This document shows, piece after piece, positions 7,008 to 13,763 of a DNA stretch of 15,039 nt (position 1 is its first letter; each line of letters starts with the position of its first letter). Origin of the DNA: SAR202 cluster bacterium Io17-Chloro-G7 (GTDB lineage: Bacteria; Chloroflexota; Dehalococcoidia; UBA3495). The translations under genes were made by a program, and so were the position numbers. Location of the stretch: NCBI GenBank assembly GCA_002817055.1, contig MUCU01000036.1, positions 1 to 15,039 on the forward strand, in the 5' to 3' direction. The notes beneath the pieces are model-generated. The model searched no databases and had not been told where the DNA came from. It saw only the letters and a program-made list of their open reading frames with translations.

Positions 7008-7481
7008 ATGCCCAGAGTTACACACGTTCAAACAACAATTAACGGCGAAGAGGTAAATTTCCTCTGTGAGCCCCGTCAAAGTCTGCTGGAGTGCCTTAGG
7101 GACGTAGTGGGCATGACGGGCACCAAAGAAGGATGCAATGACGGGAACTGCGGCGCATGCACCGTAATATTTGATGGCCGCATAGTAGATTCGTGCTTGG
7201 TGCTCGGCGTTGAAGCCCAAGGCAAAGACATCACAACAATCGAAGGGCTGGCGTCACCGGAGGGACTTCATCCCCTACAACAGTCGTTTTTGGAGCAGGC
7301 CGCCCTCCAATGCGGTATTTGCACACCGGGATTCATTGTTGCGGCCAAGGGGTTGCTGGACCAAGAGCCCGATGTAGACGAGGGTAGAGTGAGACACTGG
7401 CTGGCAGGCAACCTTTGCCGTTGCACCGGCTACGACAAGATCGTTCGGGCGGTGTTGGACGCCTCCCAAAAAATGAAATAG
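7008..7481 (+). CDS. [2Fe-2S] small subunit of a molybdenum hydroxylase (CoxS/XdhC-type)
   Basis: The iron-sulfur subunit that carries electrons from the molybdenum site to FAD. It has 157 residues, typical for the family. The N-terminal plant-ferredoxin-like cluster is bound by C43, C48, C51 and C63 (GCNDGNCGACTV and then SCL). The second, all-helical cluster is bound by C102 and C105 (QCGICTPGF) and C137 and C139 (CRCTGY). All eight ligands are present. The gene starts two bases after the FAD-subunit stop, with AGAGGTGG overlapping that stop region as ribosome binding site, and is followed 24 bases later by the large subunit, so all three are surely co-transcribed. Confidence 0.95.
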   Translation: MPRVTHVQTTINGEEVNFLCEPRQSLLECLRDVVGMTGTKEGCNDGNCGACTVIFDGRIVDSCLVLGVEAQGKDITTIEGLASPEGLHPLQQSFLEQAALQCGICTPGFIVAAKGLLDQEPDVDEGRVRHWLAGNLCRCTGYDKIVRAVLDASQKMK

Positions 7482-7505
7482 AAGCAGATTCAAGGGGGTG
7501 AGCCT

Positions 7506-9797
7506 GTGGTCTCCAACCCAAGTGAAGCAAATGTAGTCTTGTCCGAGGTCGAATTTGATGTGGTCGGCAAACGGCCCATTCGACCGGACGGTGTGGATAA
7601 AGTCACCGGGCGAGCCCAGTATGGTGCTGACTTGAGCCTGGCGGGCCTGCTGCACGGTAAGGTTTTGCGAAGCCCGCATGCCCACGCACGGATCAAGTCC
7701 ATAGACACTTCCAAGGCGGAAGCCCATCCCGGGGTGAAGGCGGTCATTACCTCCAAAGATTTGCCCTTTGCATCGCTGTCCAAAAAAGACCTGGGTGGCG
7801 ATTACATGAGGCTGAAGTTTGCCAGCGACCATGTGTTGGCCAGCGACAAAGTCTTGTACAAGGGTCACTCGGTGGCGGCCGTCGCCGCCAATAATCCCCA
7901 CGTGGCCGAAGAGGCCATTAATCTAATCTCTGTGGTATACGAGGAGTTGCCGCCCGTTCTTGACGTTCTTGACGCCATGAGAGACGACGCTCAGTTACTC
8001 CACGAGGACCTGCACACCACTGGGCTGGGCGAAACTTCCGAGAAACCCAGCAATATCGCTGCCCACCTCCGTTACGAGAAAGGCGATGCGGCCAATGGGT
8101 TCGCCGCAGCCGATGTGGTTGTGGAGCGAGAGTTCCGCACTGCCGCCGTTCACCAAGGCTACATCGAACCCCACAACGGTACGGCGTTCTGGAACACCGA
8201 CGGTCAGTTGAGCGTTTGGACCAGCACCCAGGGTGCGTTTGCGGTCCGGAGTTCCGTGGCCGATGTGCTCAGGCAGCCGGTTTCCAAAGTAAAAGTAACC
8301 CCTATGGAAATCGGAGGAGGGTTCGGCGGAAAAATTACAGCCTACCTGGATACCATTGCGTCCTTGTTGTCCCAAAAGAGCGGCGCTCCGGTTAAGTTGG
8401 TTATGAGCCGCACGGACGTGTTCGAGGCCACCGGTCCGGCGCCGGCCACTTGGATGAAAGTCAAGATCGGCGCCACTAAAGAGGGCAAGTTTACTGCCGT
8501 TCAGGCCAATCTGGCTTTCGAGGCCGGGGCATACCCGGGCTCCCCGGTCATGCAAGGGATGCTGTGCGCATTTGGTTGCTACGACGTTGAAAACGGTCTC
8601 TTGGATGGTTACGACGTGGTAGTCAACAAGCCCAAGACCGCCGCTTACCGAGCGCCGGGCGCTCCTCAGGCGGCATTTGCGGTAGAGTCGGTAGTAGATG
8701 ACCTAGCTTCCCAGCTTGCCATCGACCCAATAGAGATTAGGTTGCTGAATGTTGCTAAAGAGGGCACCCGGCGCATTGAAGGTCCCGTGGCCAACCGCAT
8801 CGGTCTGGTCGAGTGTCTGGAAACCGCTCGGAACCACCCCCATTACAAGAGCGAGTTAGGATCGGGTAGCCGGGGCCGGGGCGTGGCCTGCGGATACTGG
8901 ATGAACCGGTCCTTCAATTCGAGCGTGTCCATGACCGTAAACTACGACGGAGTGGTCAGCCTGATTATGGGTTCGGTGGACATTGGAGGCACCCGCGCTT
9001 CCATTGCTCAGCAGACAGCGGAAACCCTGGGCATCGCTTACGAAGACGTTAAACCCACGGTGGTGGACACTGATTCCATTGGCTACACTTTCATCACCGG
9101 CGGTAGCCGGACATCCTTCGCCACAGGCTGGGCAGCCATTGAAGCCGCCGAAGAGGTCAAGGTGCGGATGATCGCCAGGGCCGCCCGCATTTGGGATACC
9201 CCTGAAGATAACGTGGAATACGACAAAGGCGTGATTCAACACAAATCGGACCCGGAATTGCGCATGACCTTCAAAGAGTTGGCCCGCCAATTGGCAAGCA
9301 CAGGCGGATCAATTGCAGGTAGTGCCAACGTCGAGCCGGCAGGGGAAGGCAACGGCTATGCGGTCCACTTGGTGGACGTAGAGGTCGACGCCGAAACGGG
9401 AAAGACCGACATTTTGCGCTTTACGGCGGTGCAAGACGCAGGCAAAGCGGTACATCCCAGCTACGTAGAAGGACAGATGCAAGGCGGTGCGGTACAGGGC
9501 GTCGGTTGGGCCTTGAACGAAGAGTACTTCTTTAATGACCGGGGCCAGATGATGAACTCGAGTTTCCTGGACTACCGGATGCCCACATCCCTGGATCTGC
9601 CAATGATTGACACCGTAATCGTTGAGGTGGCCAACCCAGGCCATCCATATGGCGTCCGTGGGGTCGGCGAAGTAGCGATCGTTCCGCCCATGGCTGCCAT
9701 AGCCAACGCGGTGCGCGGAGCAGCAGGGGTGCGCATAGACAGCCTGCCTATGACCCCCGGCAAGATTCTGGACGCCCTAGAGGAAAAAGGCAAATAA
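7506..9797 (+). CDS. Molybdopterin-binding large subunit, xanthine dehydrogenase family
   Basis: The catalytic subunit of a molybdenum hydroxylase, 763 residues, normal length. An a/b hammerhead domain comes first (VGKRPIRPDGVDKVTG near residue 20, then LRSPHAHARI), followed by the molybdopterin domains. The cofactor motif GGGFGGK is at 270-276, AYRAPGAPQAAF at 380-391, GGSRTSF at 532-538 and QGVGWALNEE at 664-673. RGVGE at 718-722 supplies the conserved Glu (E722) that acts as general base. The loop before AYR lacks the Cys of AYxCSFR that marks true CO dehydrogenase, so the enzyme probably hydroxylates another small organic substrate, such as an aldehyde or N-heterocycle. The GTG start has AAGGGGGTG six bases upstream; the next ATG would cut off the hammerhead domain. 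The locus has no XdhC/CoxDEF-type maturation gene nearby, so these must lie elsewhere. Confidence 0.93.
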   Translation: MVSNPSEANVVLSEVEFDVVGKRPIRPDGVDKVTGRAQYGADLSLAGLLHGKVLRSPHAHARIKSIDTSKAEAHPGVKAVITSKDLPFASLSKKDLGGDYMRLKFASDHVLASDKVLYKGHSVAAVAANNPHVAEEAINLISVVYEELPPVLDVLDAMRDDAQLLHEDLHTTGLGETSEKPSNIAAHLRYEKGDAANGFAAADVVVEREFRTAAVHQGYIEPHNGTAFWNTDGQLSVWTSTQGAFAVRSSVADVLRQPVSKVKVTPMEIGGGFGGKITAYLDTIASLLSQKSGAPVKLVMSRTDVFEATGPAPATWMKVKIGATKEGKFTAVQANLAFEAGAYPGSPVMQGMLCAFGCYDVENGLLDGYDVVVNKPKTAAYRAPGAPQAAFAVESVVDDLASQLAIDPIEIRLLNVAKEGTRRIEGPVANRIGLVECLETARNHPHYKSELGSGSRGRGVACGYWMNRSFNSSVSMTVNYDGVVSLIMGSVDIGGTRASIAQQTAETLGIAYEDVKPTVVDTDSIGYTFITGGSRTSFATGWAAIEAAEEVKVRMIARAARIWDTPEDNVEYDKGVIQHKSDPELRMTFKELARQLASTGGSIAGSANVEPAGEGNGYAVHLVDVEVDAETGKTDILRFTAVQDAGKAVHPSYVEGQMQGGAVQGVGWALNEEYFFNDRGQMMNSSFLDYRMPTSLDLPMIDTVIVEVANPGHPYGVRGVGEVAIVPPMAAIANAVRGAAGVRIDSLPMTPGKILDALEEKGK

Positions 9798-9872
9798 CGT
9801 CGGTAGTTACGGCGAATTAATTAGGTAGCCTTCTACGATGACTCCATCGAAGAGGGGGTAGATAGACTAATT

Positions 9873-9906
9873 GCGGCAGGGGCGGCTTCAGCGTTGCCCC
9901 TGCCGC
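9873..9906 (+). terminator. GC-rich hairpin after the molybdenum hydroxylase operon
   Basis: A perfect 11-bp stem, GCGGCAGGGGC (9873-9883) with GCCCCTGCCGC (9896-9906), has a 12-base loop and is followed by TCTTGATTG. It lies 75 bases after the large-subunit stop. The stem is strong but the T-tract is poor, so it may work as an imperfect terminator or protect the 3' end of the transcript. Confidence 0.65.
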
Positions 9907-10276
9907 TCTTGATTGTCGGGAGAGTCGCGGTGCGCCCCCTTTGCCGTGCTGGGCTTCCGTTCTTGGAGCCAGATTATTGGATTGTTCGCCGGTTAGACTT
10001 TGGGTTCAACCTCGGCTTTTGGCAGATTCCGGGCCACCGATTGTGATCTGGCCTGCTCGTGATATTGACCACTGGTCACCGTCATCTTGTCGGACTATTA
10101 CAAAGTCACCAAAGGTGGTCAGCTGTGGCCGGCTGTGGTTGGGTGATGACTCGGAACAACCCACGGACGACTGGAACAGCGTCAACCGAGTCTGGCAGCA
10201 CCCGCATTGTTGCCGTATATTAGAGTCATATACTACAACTTGACAATTCCACCAAATTGGATGAGGGTTAAAGCAG
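9907..10276. other. 370-bp intergenic region, possible mobile-element remnant
   Basis: No convincing gene. Around 10066-10145 there are reiterated motifs of the kind found near the ends of transposons (CCACTGGTCACC, AAAGTCACCAAAGGTGGTC, GCTGTGGCCGGCTGTGG). Part of this, CCACTGGTCAC, recurs just before the insertion-sequence-like repeats at the right edge of the window (14886-14896). I read it as a decayed mobile-element fragment at low confidence. No good promoter is visible before the next gene: TATACT at 10229-10234 has only a poor upstream hexamer. Confidence 0.3.
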
Positions 10277-10912
10277 ATGGCCGTGAGAACCTTTTCCCAA
10301 CCCGTTACCCACATTGATGAGCTGCGAAGTATTATTGGAGTTCCACAGCCTATAAGCGTTAAGAAACAGATTTCAGACCTTGACCGGCACTGCTGCGCAT
10401 TTATTGCACTCTCTCCGTTTTTGCTAATCGGCACATCGAATGGCGCTGGCAGATGCGATGTGTCACCCAAAGGCGACTCTCCTGGTTTCGTGCAGGTTCT
10501 CGACAGTGAGACCCTGCTTATCCCCGAGCGTCCGGGGAACCGGCGCGGCGATACCCTGGTTAATATCCTGGAGAACCCCCATGTGGGGTTGCTGTTTATG
10601 ATCCCGGGAATAGAAGATACCCTGCGAGTGAACGGACGGGCCACCATCGTTAAAGACGAAGAACTGTTGGACCTGACCGCCCATCAGGGCAAGCGCCCAG
10701 TGTTGACTATAGCCGTCCACGTCCAAGAAGCGTTTCTCCACTGCGCCAAGGCCTTCAAACGCAGCAATTTGTGGGACGCCGATGCTCAAGTGCCCCGAAA
10801 TAAGCTCCCATCCCTGGCGCAAATGGTACTTGCCCATACTAATCACGAGGTTTGCTCGTTGGACGAGTTAGAGGATTACATAAAACAGTCTTACGAAACT
10901 CGACTATACTAG
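10277..10912 (+). CDS. Pyridoxamine 5'-phosphate oxidase-like FMN-binding protein (MSMEG_1061 type)
   Basis: A 211-residue predicted cytoplasmic flavoprotein with the split beta-barrel fold of the pyridoxamine phosphate oxidase clan. Conserved-looking blocks are FIALSPFLLIGTSNGAGRCDVSPKGD (about 42-67), LLIPERPGNRRGDTLVNILENPHVGLLFMIPG (about 80-111) and LRVNGRATIV (about 115-124), in the order typical of MSMEG_1061-family proteins. Such proteins bind FMN or F420 and usually reduce small molecules; they are not true vitamin B6 oxidases, and the substrate is unknown. GAGGG (10263-10267) lies nine bases before the ATG. It stands apart from the hydroxylase operon by 480 bases, a hairpin and a possible relic, so it is likely its own unit. 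Confidence 0.85.
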   Translation: MAVRTFSQPVTHIDELRSIIGVPQPISVKKQISDLDRHCCAFIALSPFLLIGTSNGAGRCDVSPKGDSPGFVQVLDSETLLIPERPGNRRGDTLVNILENPHVGLLFMIPGIEDTLRVNGRATIVKDEELLDLTAHQGKRPVLTIAVHVQEAFLHCAKAFKRSNLWDADAQVPRNKLPSLAQMVLAHTNHEVCSLDELEDYIKQSYETRLY

Positions 10913-10934
10913 CTAGGCCTAGGGATTTGCCCAG

Positions 10935-10962
10935 TTCTTGTTTGCTCAAGACAAGCTATAAT
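10935..10962 (+). promoter_or_regulatory. Possible sigma70-type promoter for the MoaD-like gene
   Basis: A perfect -10 hexamer TATAAT (10957-10962) has a weak -35 (TTCTTG, 10935-10940) 16 bases upstream. Transcription would begin near 10969, a few bases before the first arm of the long structured segment that precedes the MoaD-like gene. The match to the -35 is poor, so it could instead be extended or activated by a regulator. Confidence 0.45.
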
Positions 10963-10976
10963 ACATTTAGAGTGCC

Positions 10977-11111
10977 TAACAGAACCACAGTCCCGTGGGC
11001 AATGAAGCGAAATTCAACGCCACATCCTAGTTGGGTTTTACCCACTCGGGACTTTACCCACGTTGGTGTCGGCGATTGAATTTGAGGCGTTAGGATGCTG
11101 CGGTTCTGTTA
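10977..11111 (+). ncRNA. Structured leader candidate upstream of the MoaD-like gene
   Basis: A 135-bp segment that folds into nested helices. Outer helix: TAACAGAACC(A)CAG, 10977-10990, with CTG(C)GGTTCTGTTA, 11098-11111, 13 of 14 bases paired. Inner helix: AAATTCAACGCC, 11010-11021, with GGCG(A)TTGAATTT, 11071-11083, 12 pairs and one bulged A. Inside it are two similar hairpins, GGG-TTTTA-CCC (11033-11043) and GGG-ACTTTA-CCC (11048-11059). Competing pairings exist: TCCCGTGGG (10991-10999) with CCCACTCGGGA (11041-11051), and CATCCTA (11023-11029) with TAGGATG (11091-11097). It has no coding potential. A TATAAT lies just before it and the MoaD-like start just after it. A cis-regulatory RNA is my first reading; a small inverted-repeat mobile element is the alternative. 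I could not match it to a known riboswitch class. Confidence 0.5.
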
Positions 11112-11143
11112 CCGCTGTTTAACCTGAGCGAGGTGTCGAGAAG

Positions 11144-11413
11144 GTGGCGACAGTATTCATCCCCACCATGCTCCAGAAAATGAGTGGTGGAGTAAAGCAG
11201 GTCGATTTCGAAGCCAAAAACGTTCGTCAGGTCATCGAGGGACTCGAACGATTGTATCCTGGAATGAAAGACAGACTGATCGAGGAGGGAGCTATAAAGT
11301 CGAACCTTGCCGTTGCGATCGACGGGGAAATAGCTCGGATGGGCTTGCTGGAAAAAATTGGGGAAACCAGTGAGATACATTTCGTTCCCGCCATAGGCGG
11401 CGGCTGGGATTAG
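11144..11413 (+). CDS. MoaD/ThiS family small sulfur-carrier-like protein
   Basis: An 89-residue beta-grasp (ubiquitin-like) protein. Relatives carry sulfur as a C-terminal thiocarboxylate for molybdopterin (MoaD), thiazole (ThiS) or other synthesis. The sequence starts VFIPTMLQKMSGG and contains NVRQVIEGLERLYPGMKDRL, typical of MoaD-like proteins, with LAVAIDGEIARM and EIHFVPAIGGG towards the end. It ends GGG-Trp-Asp (85-89) rather than at the usual Gly-Gly, so the activation end may need trimming or may not be used. The GTG start has AGGTG and GAGAAGG upstream. It stands directly after the structured leader. The hydroxylase operon upstream needs molybdenum cofactor, which makes a cofactor role plausible but unproven. 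Confidence 0.85.
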   Translation: MATVFIPTMLQKMSGGVKQVDFEAKNVRQVIEGLERLYPGMKDRLIEEGAIKSNLAVAIDGEIARMGLLEKIGETSEIHFVPAIGGGWD

Positions 11414-11519
11414 AACATCCACATAATGACACCTCTTTGCCGTTGACGCAGAATTTGGCGGCTCATAGAATTGAAGTCGAACAATTTCTGCTGGGAGCGA
11501 ATACCGTGGGCGTGTTGAA

Positions 11520-12026
11520 TTGACCGGGGAAAAACCCAATAGGCGAGTGGAAACTCTGGTTTCGGCGGGCGGCGTGGTTTGGCGGAGAGTGGATGGGCAT
11601 GTTCAAGCGGCACTGTGCGGTCGCTCATTGCGTTCCCAAGCCAGCGGTAACGATGCTCAGGAAGAGTGGGACACCTCGAAAACCGAGGATTTCCGTTGGA
11701 GCCTAGCCAAAGGCACGCCAGACCCTGGCGAAACCCTAGAGCAAACGGCTTTACGGGAAGTTAGGGAAGAGACAGGTCTTGAGGTAGAAATAGAATCGTC
11801 CCTAGGGGCTATAGAGTATTGGTTCGTTGGGCGGGAACCCGGAGTCCGATTCCACAAGACTGTCCACTATTACCTAATGAACCCAATCGGCGGGAGATTT
11901 GACCTACATGACCCGGAATTCGACGTTGTGCAGTGGTTCACCTCCGAAAAGGCGCTGGATATTTTGGCATACGCCAACGAGACGGAAGTCTTGAGGCGAG
12001 CTTTAAGGATAATAGGGGACCGATAG
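11520..12026 (+). CDS. NUDIX hydrolase
   Basis: A cytoplasmic NUDIX-fold pyrophosphohydrolase, 168 residues from a TTG at 11520. The NUDIX box is complete: G65-x5-E71-x7-R79-E80-V-x-E83-E84-x-G86-L. It binds Mg2+ and cleaves nucleoside-diphosphate-linked compounds. FRWSLAKGTPDPGETLEQTA and VHYYL...F...WFTSEKALD resemble members that act on Ap4A or on oxidised nucleotides, but the substrate cannot be fixed. The start is uncertain: TTG 11520 lacks a good ribosome binding site, and an in-frame GTG at 11547, just before ETLVSAGGVV where the domain begins, is a realistic alternative. It follows the MoaD-like gene by 106 bases on the same strand and may share its transcript. Confidence 0.9.
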   Translation: MTGEKPNRRVETLVSAGGVVWRRVDGHVQAALCGRSLRSQASGNDAQEEWDTSKTEDFRWSLAKGTPDPGETLEQTALREVREETGLEVEIESSLGAIEYWFVGREPGVRFHKTVHYYLMNPIGGRFDLHDPEFDVVQWFTSEKALDILAYANETEVLRRALRIIGDR

Positions 12027-12220
12027 CTGGGTCGTTCGTGCCTTCCAATGAATCAGTGTGGTTCCAAAGATATCACTGATATGTAGAAGCCAGTTATATC
12101 TATTAGACAGTTCTCTTCGGGTCCATAACGAAGTATTCGGAGGTCCCGGATCTAGCCAGGATTTCTAGTCCATGGCACCGAAAAAATGTCCCGAAACGGT
12201 TTCCAATGAGGAAGAGCGAT

Positions 12221-12844
12221 ATGGTTCAGCTCCAAGGCGCAAGGGTGATACTAAGAGACAAGCGGTTGGAGGACGCCGAGCAAGACTACATCTGGCGCAG
12301 CGACCCGGAACTCGCCCGGCTGGATGCAGCCTATCCTCTGACCATGAGTTTTGAACGTTACTTGAAGATCTTCGAAGACCAACTCCGTTACCCAACACCT
12401 GGCTCCCACCACTTCTCCACCGATACCCTGGATGGCAAGTACATTGGCAACTGCATGTACTACGACCTGGACAGCGTCAATATGCAGGCTGAACTCGGCA
12501 TTGTGATAGGCGACCGGGATTACTGGAGCAATGCCTACGGCTATGATGCGGTAACGACGCTGCTCGACCATATGTTCACCGAGAGGAATCTTAAGCGAGT
12601 CTACCTGCACACGTTGGAGTGGAATAACAGGGCACAGCGTTGCTTCCAGAAGAGCGGTTTTAACCCGGTGAAACCGGTGCGCCGCATGTCGCTGGATTTC
12701 CTGCTTATGGAGGTCCTGAGGGAAGACTGGCTGGAAAAGTCGGATGAGCGCTTATCTGCCCGGTGGAACTTCCGGGACAGTGCTGCTCCTAAACAAGAGA
12801 CCGCTAACCAACAAGGGCTGGTCCAAAGCCCTGGCACCGATTAG
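12221..12844 (+). CDS. GNAT family N-acetyltransferase (RimJ/RimL-like)
   Basis: A predicted acetyl-CoA-dependent acetyltransferase of the GNAT superfamily, 207 residues from the chosen start. The opening LQGARVILRD and LEDAEQDYIWRSDPELARLD is typical of RimJ/RimL-type enzymes, which acetylate protein N-termini or small amines. The acetyl-CoA region is seen in ELGIVIGDRDYWSNAYGYDA, and the terminal motif LHTLEWNNRAQRCFQKSGF contains the usual N-x-x-A-x-x-x-x-x-K-x-G-F pattern. A first ATG at 12206 is possible, but AGGAAG (12209-12214) is ideally placed for the ATG at 12221. The last 30 residues, rich in Gln, Lys and Ser, go beyond the domain and are probably disordered. It is preceded by a 194-base gap with no gene. 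Confidence 0.88.
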   Translation: MVQLQGARVILRDKRLEDAEQDYIWRSDPELARLDAAYPLTMSFERYLKIFEDQLRYPTPGSHHFSTDTLDGKYIGNCMYYDLDSVNMQAELGIVIGDRDYWSNAYGYDAVTTLLDHMFTERNLKRVYLHTLEWNNRAQRCFQKSGFNPVKPVRRMSLDFLLMEVLREDWLEKSDERLSARWNFRDSAAPKQETANQQGLVQSPGTD

Positions 12845-12889
12845 GAGCAAAGGGCTAAACCCGATTCAATTTGGTCAGTTATGCTCCTA
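12842..12889 (+). terminator. Inverted repeat after the GNAT gene
   Basis: TAGGAGCA (12842-12849) and TGCTCCTA (12882-12889) are perfect complements around a 32-base loop that contains the small hairpin GGG-CTAAA-CCC. It begins at the stop codon of the acetyltransferase gene and is followed by TTTCTGCCTT. It is a weak terminator candidate. Confidence 0.35.
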
Positions 12890-13763
12890 GTTTCTGCCTT
12901 ATCCCTTAATGTGTTCCGACGGGTTCACCACTAACGGAAAAGGGCGGCAATAAAGCAGCAGATGACCGAAACCGGGACTCAATCGTCTTTCCTCAGTTGA
13001 TCCTAATTCATTCCCCAACTTCCCACTTGACCTAGTATTGCCTCCTATTTTTCTTAGGCAGCACACGGTGCTTCCGCTAACGGACCATAATCATTTGGCA
13101 ACGTTTGAGATTCTGCCGTTGTTACTCTGTTTAACCTCTCTTTTTTAACCTCTCGGCCAATAACTGACCTCAGTGACCTCGATCATGATGATAGAGGTTT
13201 CTAGTAATTCATAGAGATAGGCTTATTGCTACTCCCCGGCCAGGTTCAAAGGTAGAACGCTTCCTGTCTCCACGGCACTCCCCTGTGACATGCTTTCCAA
13301 TTTGCGGTCTTGGTCTGTAAATCCTCCCGCGACTCATTTGGTCCGCCTGCGCTCATTGAAGAAAGATGGGAGTGTGGCGGTGACGACGGGCCTCGATGGG
13401 CAGCGGCGCGAGCCTGACATGAAGCTTGGCGTTGCCATCACGGCTATCCTCCTTAGCCAATCCCCCAAACCAGCCAAACTTTTGCACGTTGCGATTGCTG
13501 GCCGAAATTGTCGAAATCAAGCCATAGCAAATAAAGAAAGGGTGAAGTATGCCCTTTTACTTGGGCATGACGCTCGCTTTATGTGCCCTTATCAAGAAGA
13601 TGTAGACCCCACGAGAGTAGGCCACTTGAGCGAATCGGCTGCCAATTTACCCGCATCATATCAACTTGTAACTCAAGATTTGATTGACCCACATCTGAAA
13701 TTTCTCAACGAATTGCGATGGCTTGGTTGCCAAGGCCTGATCATCGCTTTCGGGCTTGATGAT
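12890..13763. other. Gene-poor 870-bp region before the phosphate transporter
   Basis: No recognisable gene. A direct repeat of TTAACCTCTC (13131-13140 and 13145-13154, 14-bp period) lies 610 bases before the transporter start and might be a regulator site. From about 13290 to 13763 the frame of the transporter stays open for 158 codons without a stop. The peptide is low in membrane character, resembles no part of the PiT family and I cannot match it to anything; codon choice is less biased than in the transporter. It could be a decayed gene that has become joined in frame, or chance. Confidence 0.45.

Noticed and set aside
7275..7901. Long - strand open frame across the hydroxylase subunits
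   Set aside because: It is the antisense of two genes whose motifs are certain; no independent support. The same applies to the - strand frames at 7995-8555, 8856-9290 and 14363-14887.
7506..9797. Form I CO dehydrogenase (coxL)
   Set aside because: The AYxCSFR active-site loop is absent.
10006..10647. 213-codon - strand open frame
   Set aside because: It is mostly antisense to the PNPOx-like gene, with unconvincing peptide composition and no ribosome binding site.
10974..11096. Integron attC site (GCCTAAC matches RYYYAAC; GTTAGGA is close to GTTRRRY)
   Set aside because: The last base of the core fails, the inner arms are not at attC spacing, and the 13/14 helix ending at 11111 explains the sequence better. 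No integrase is seen.
13230..13270. tRNA-like GGTTCAAAGG
   Set aside because: The flanks do not form a T-arm, anticodon arm or acceptor stem.
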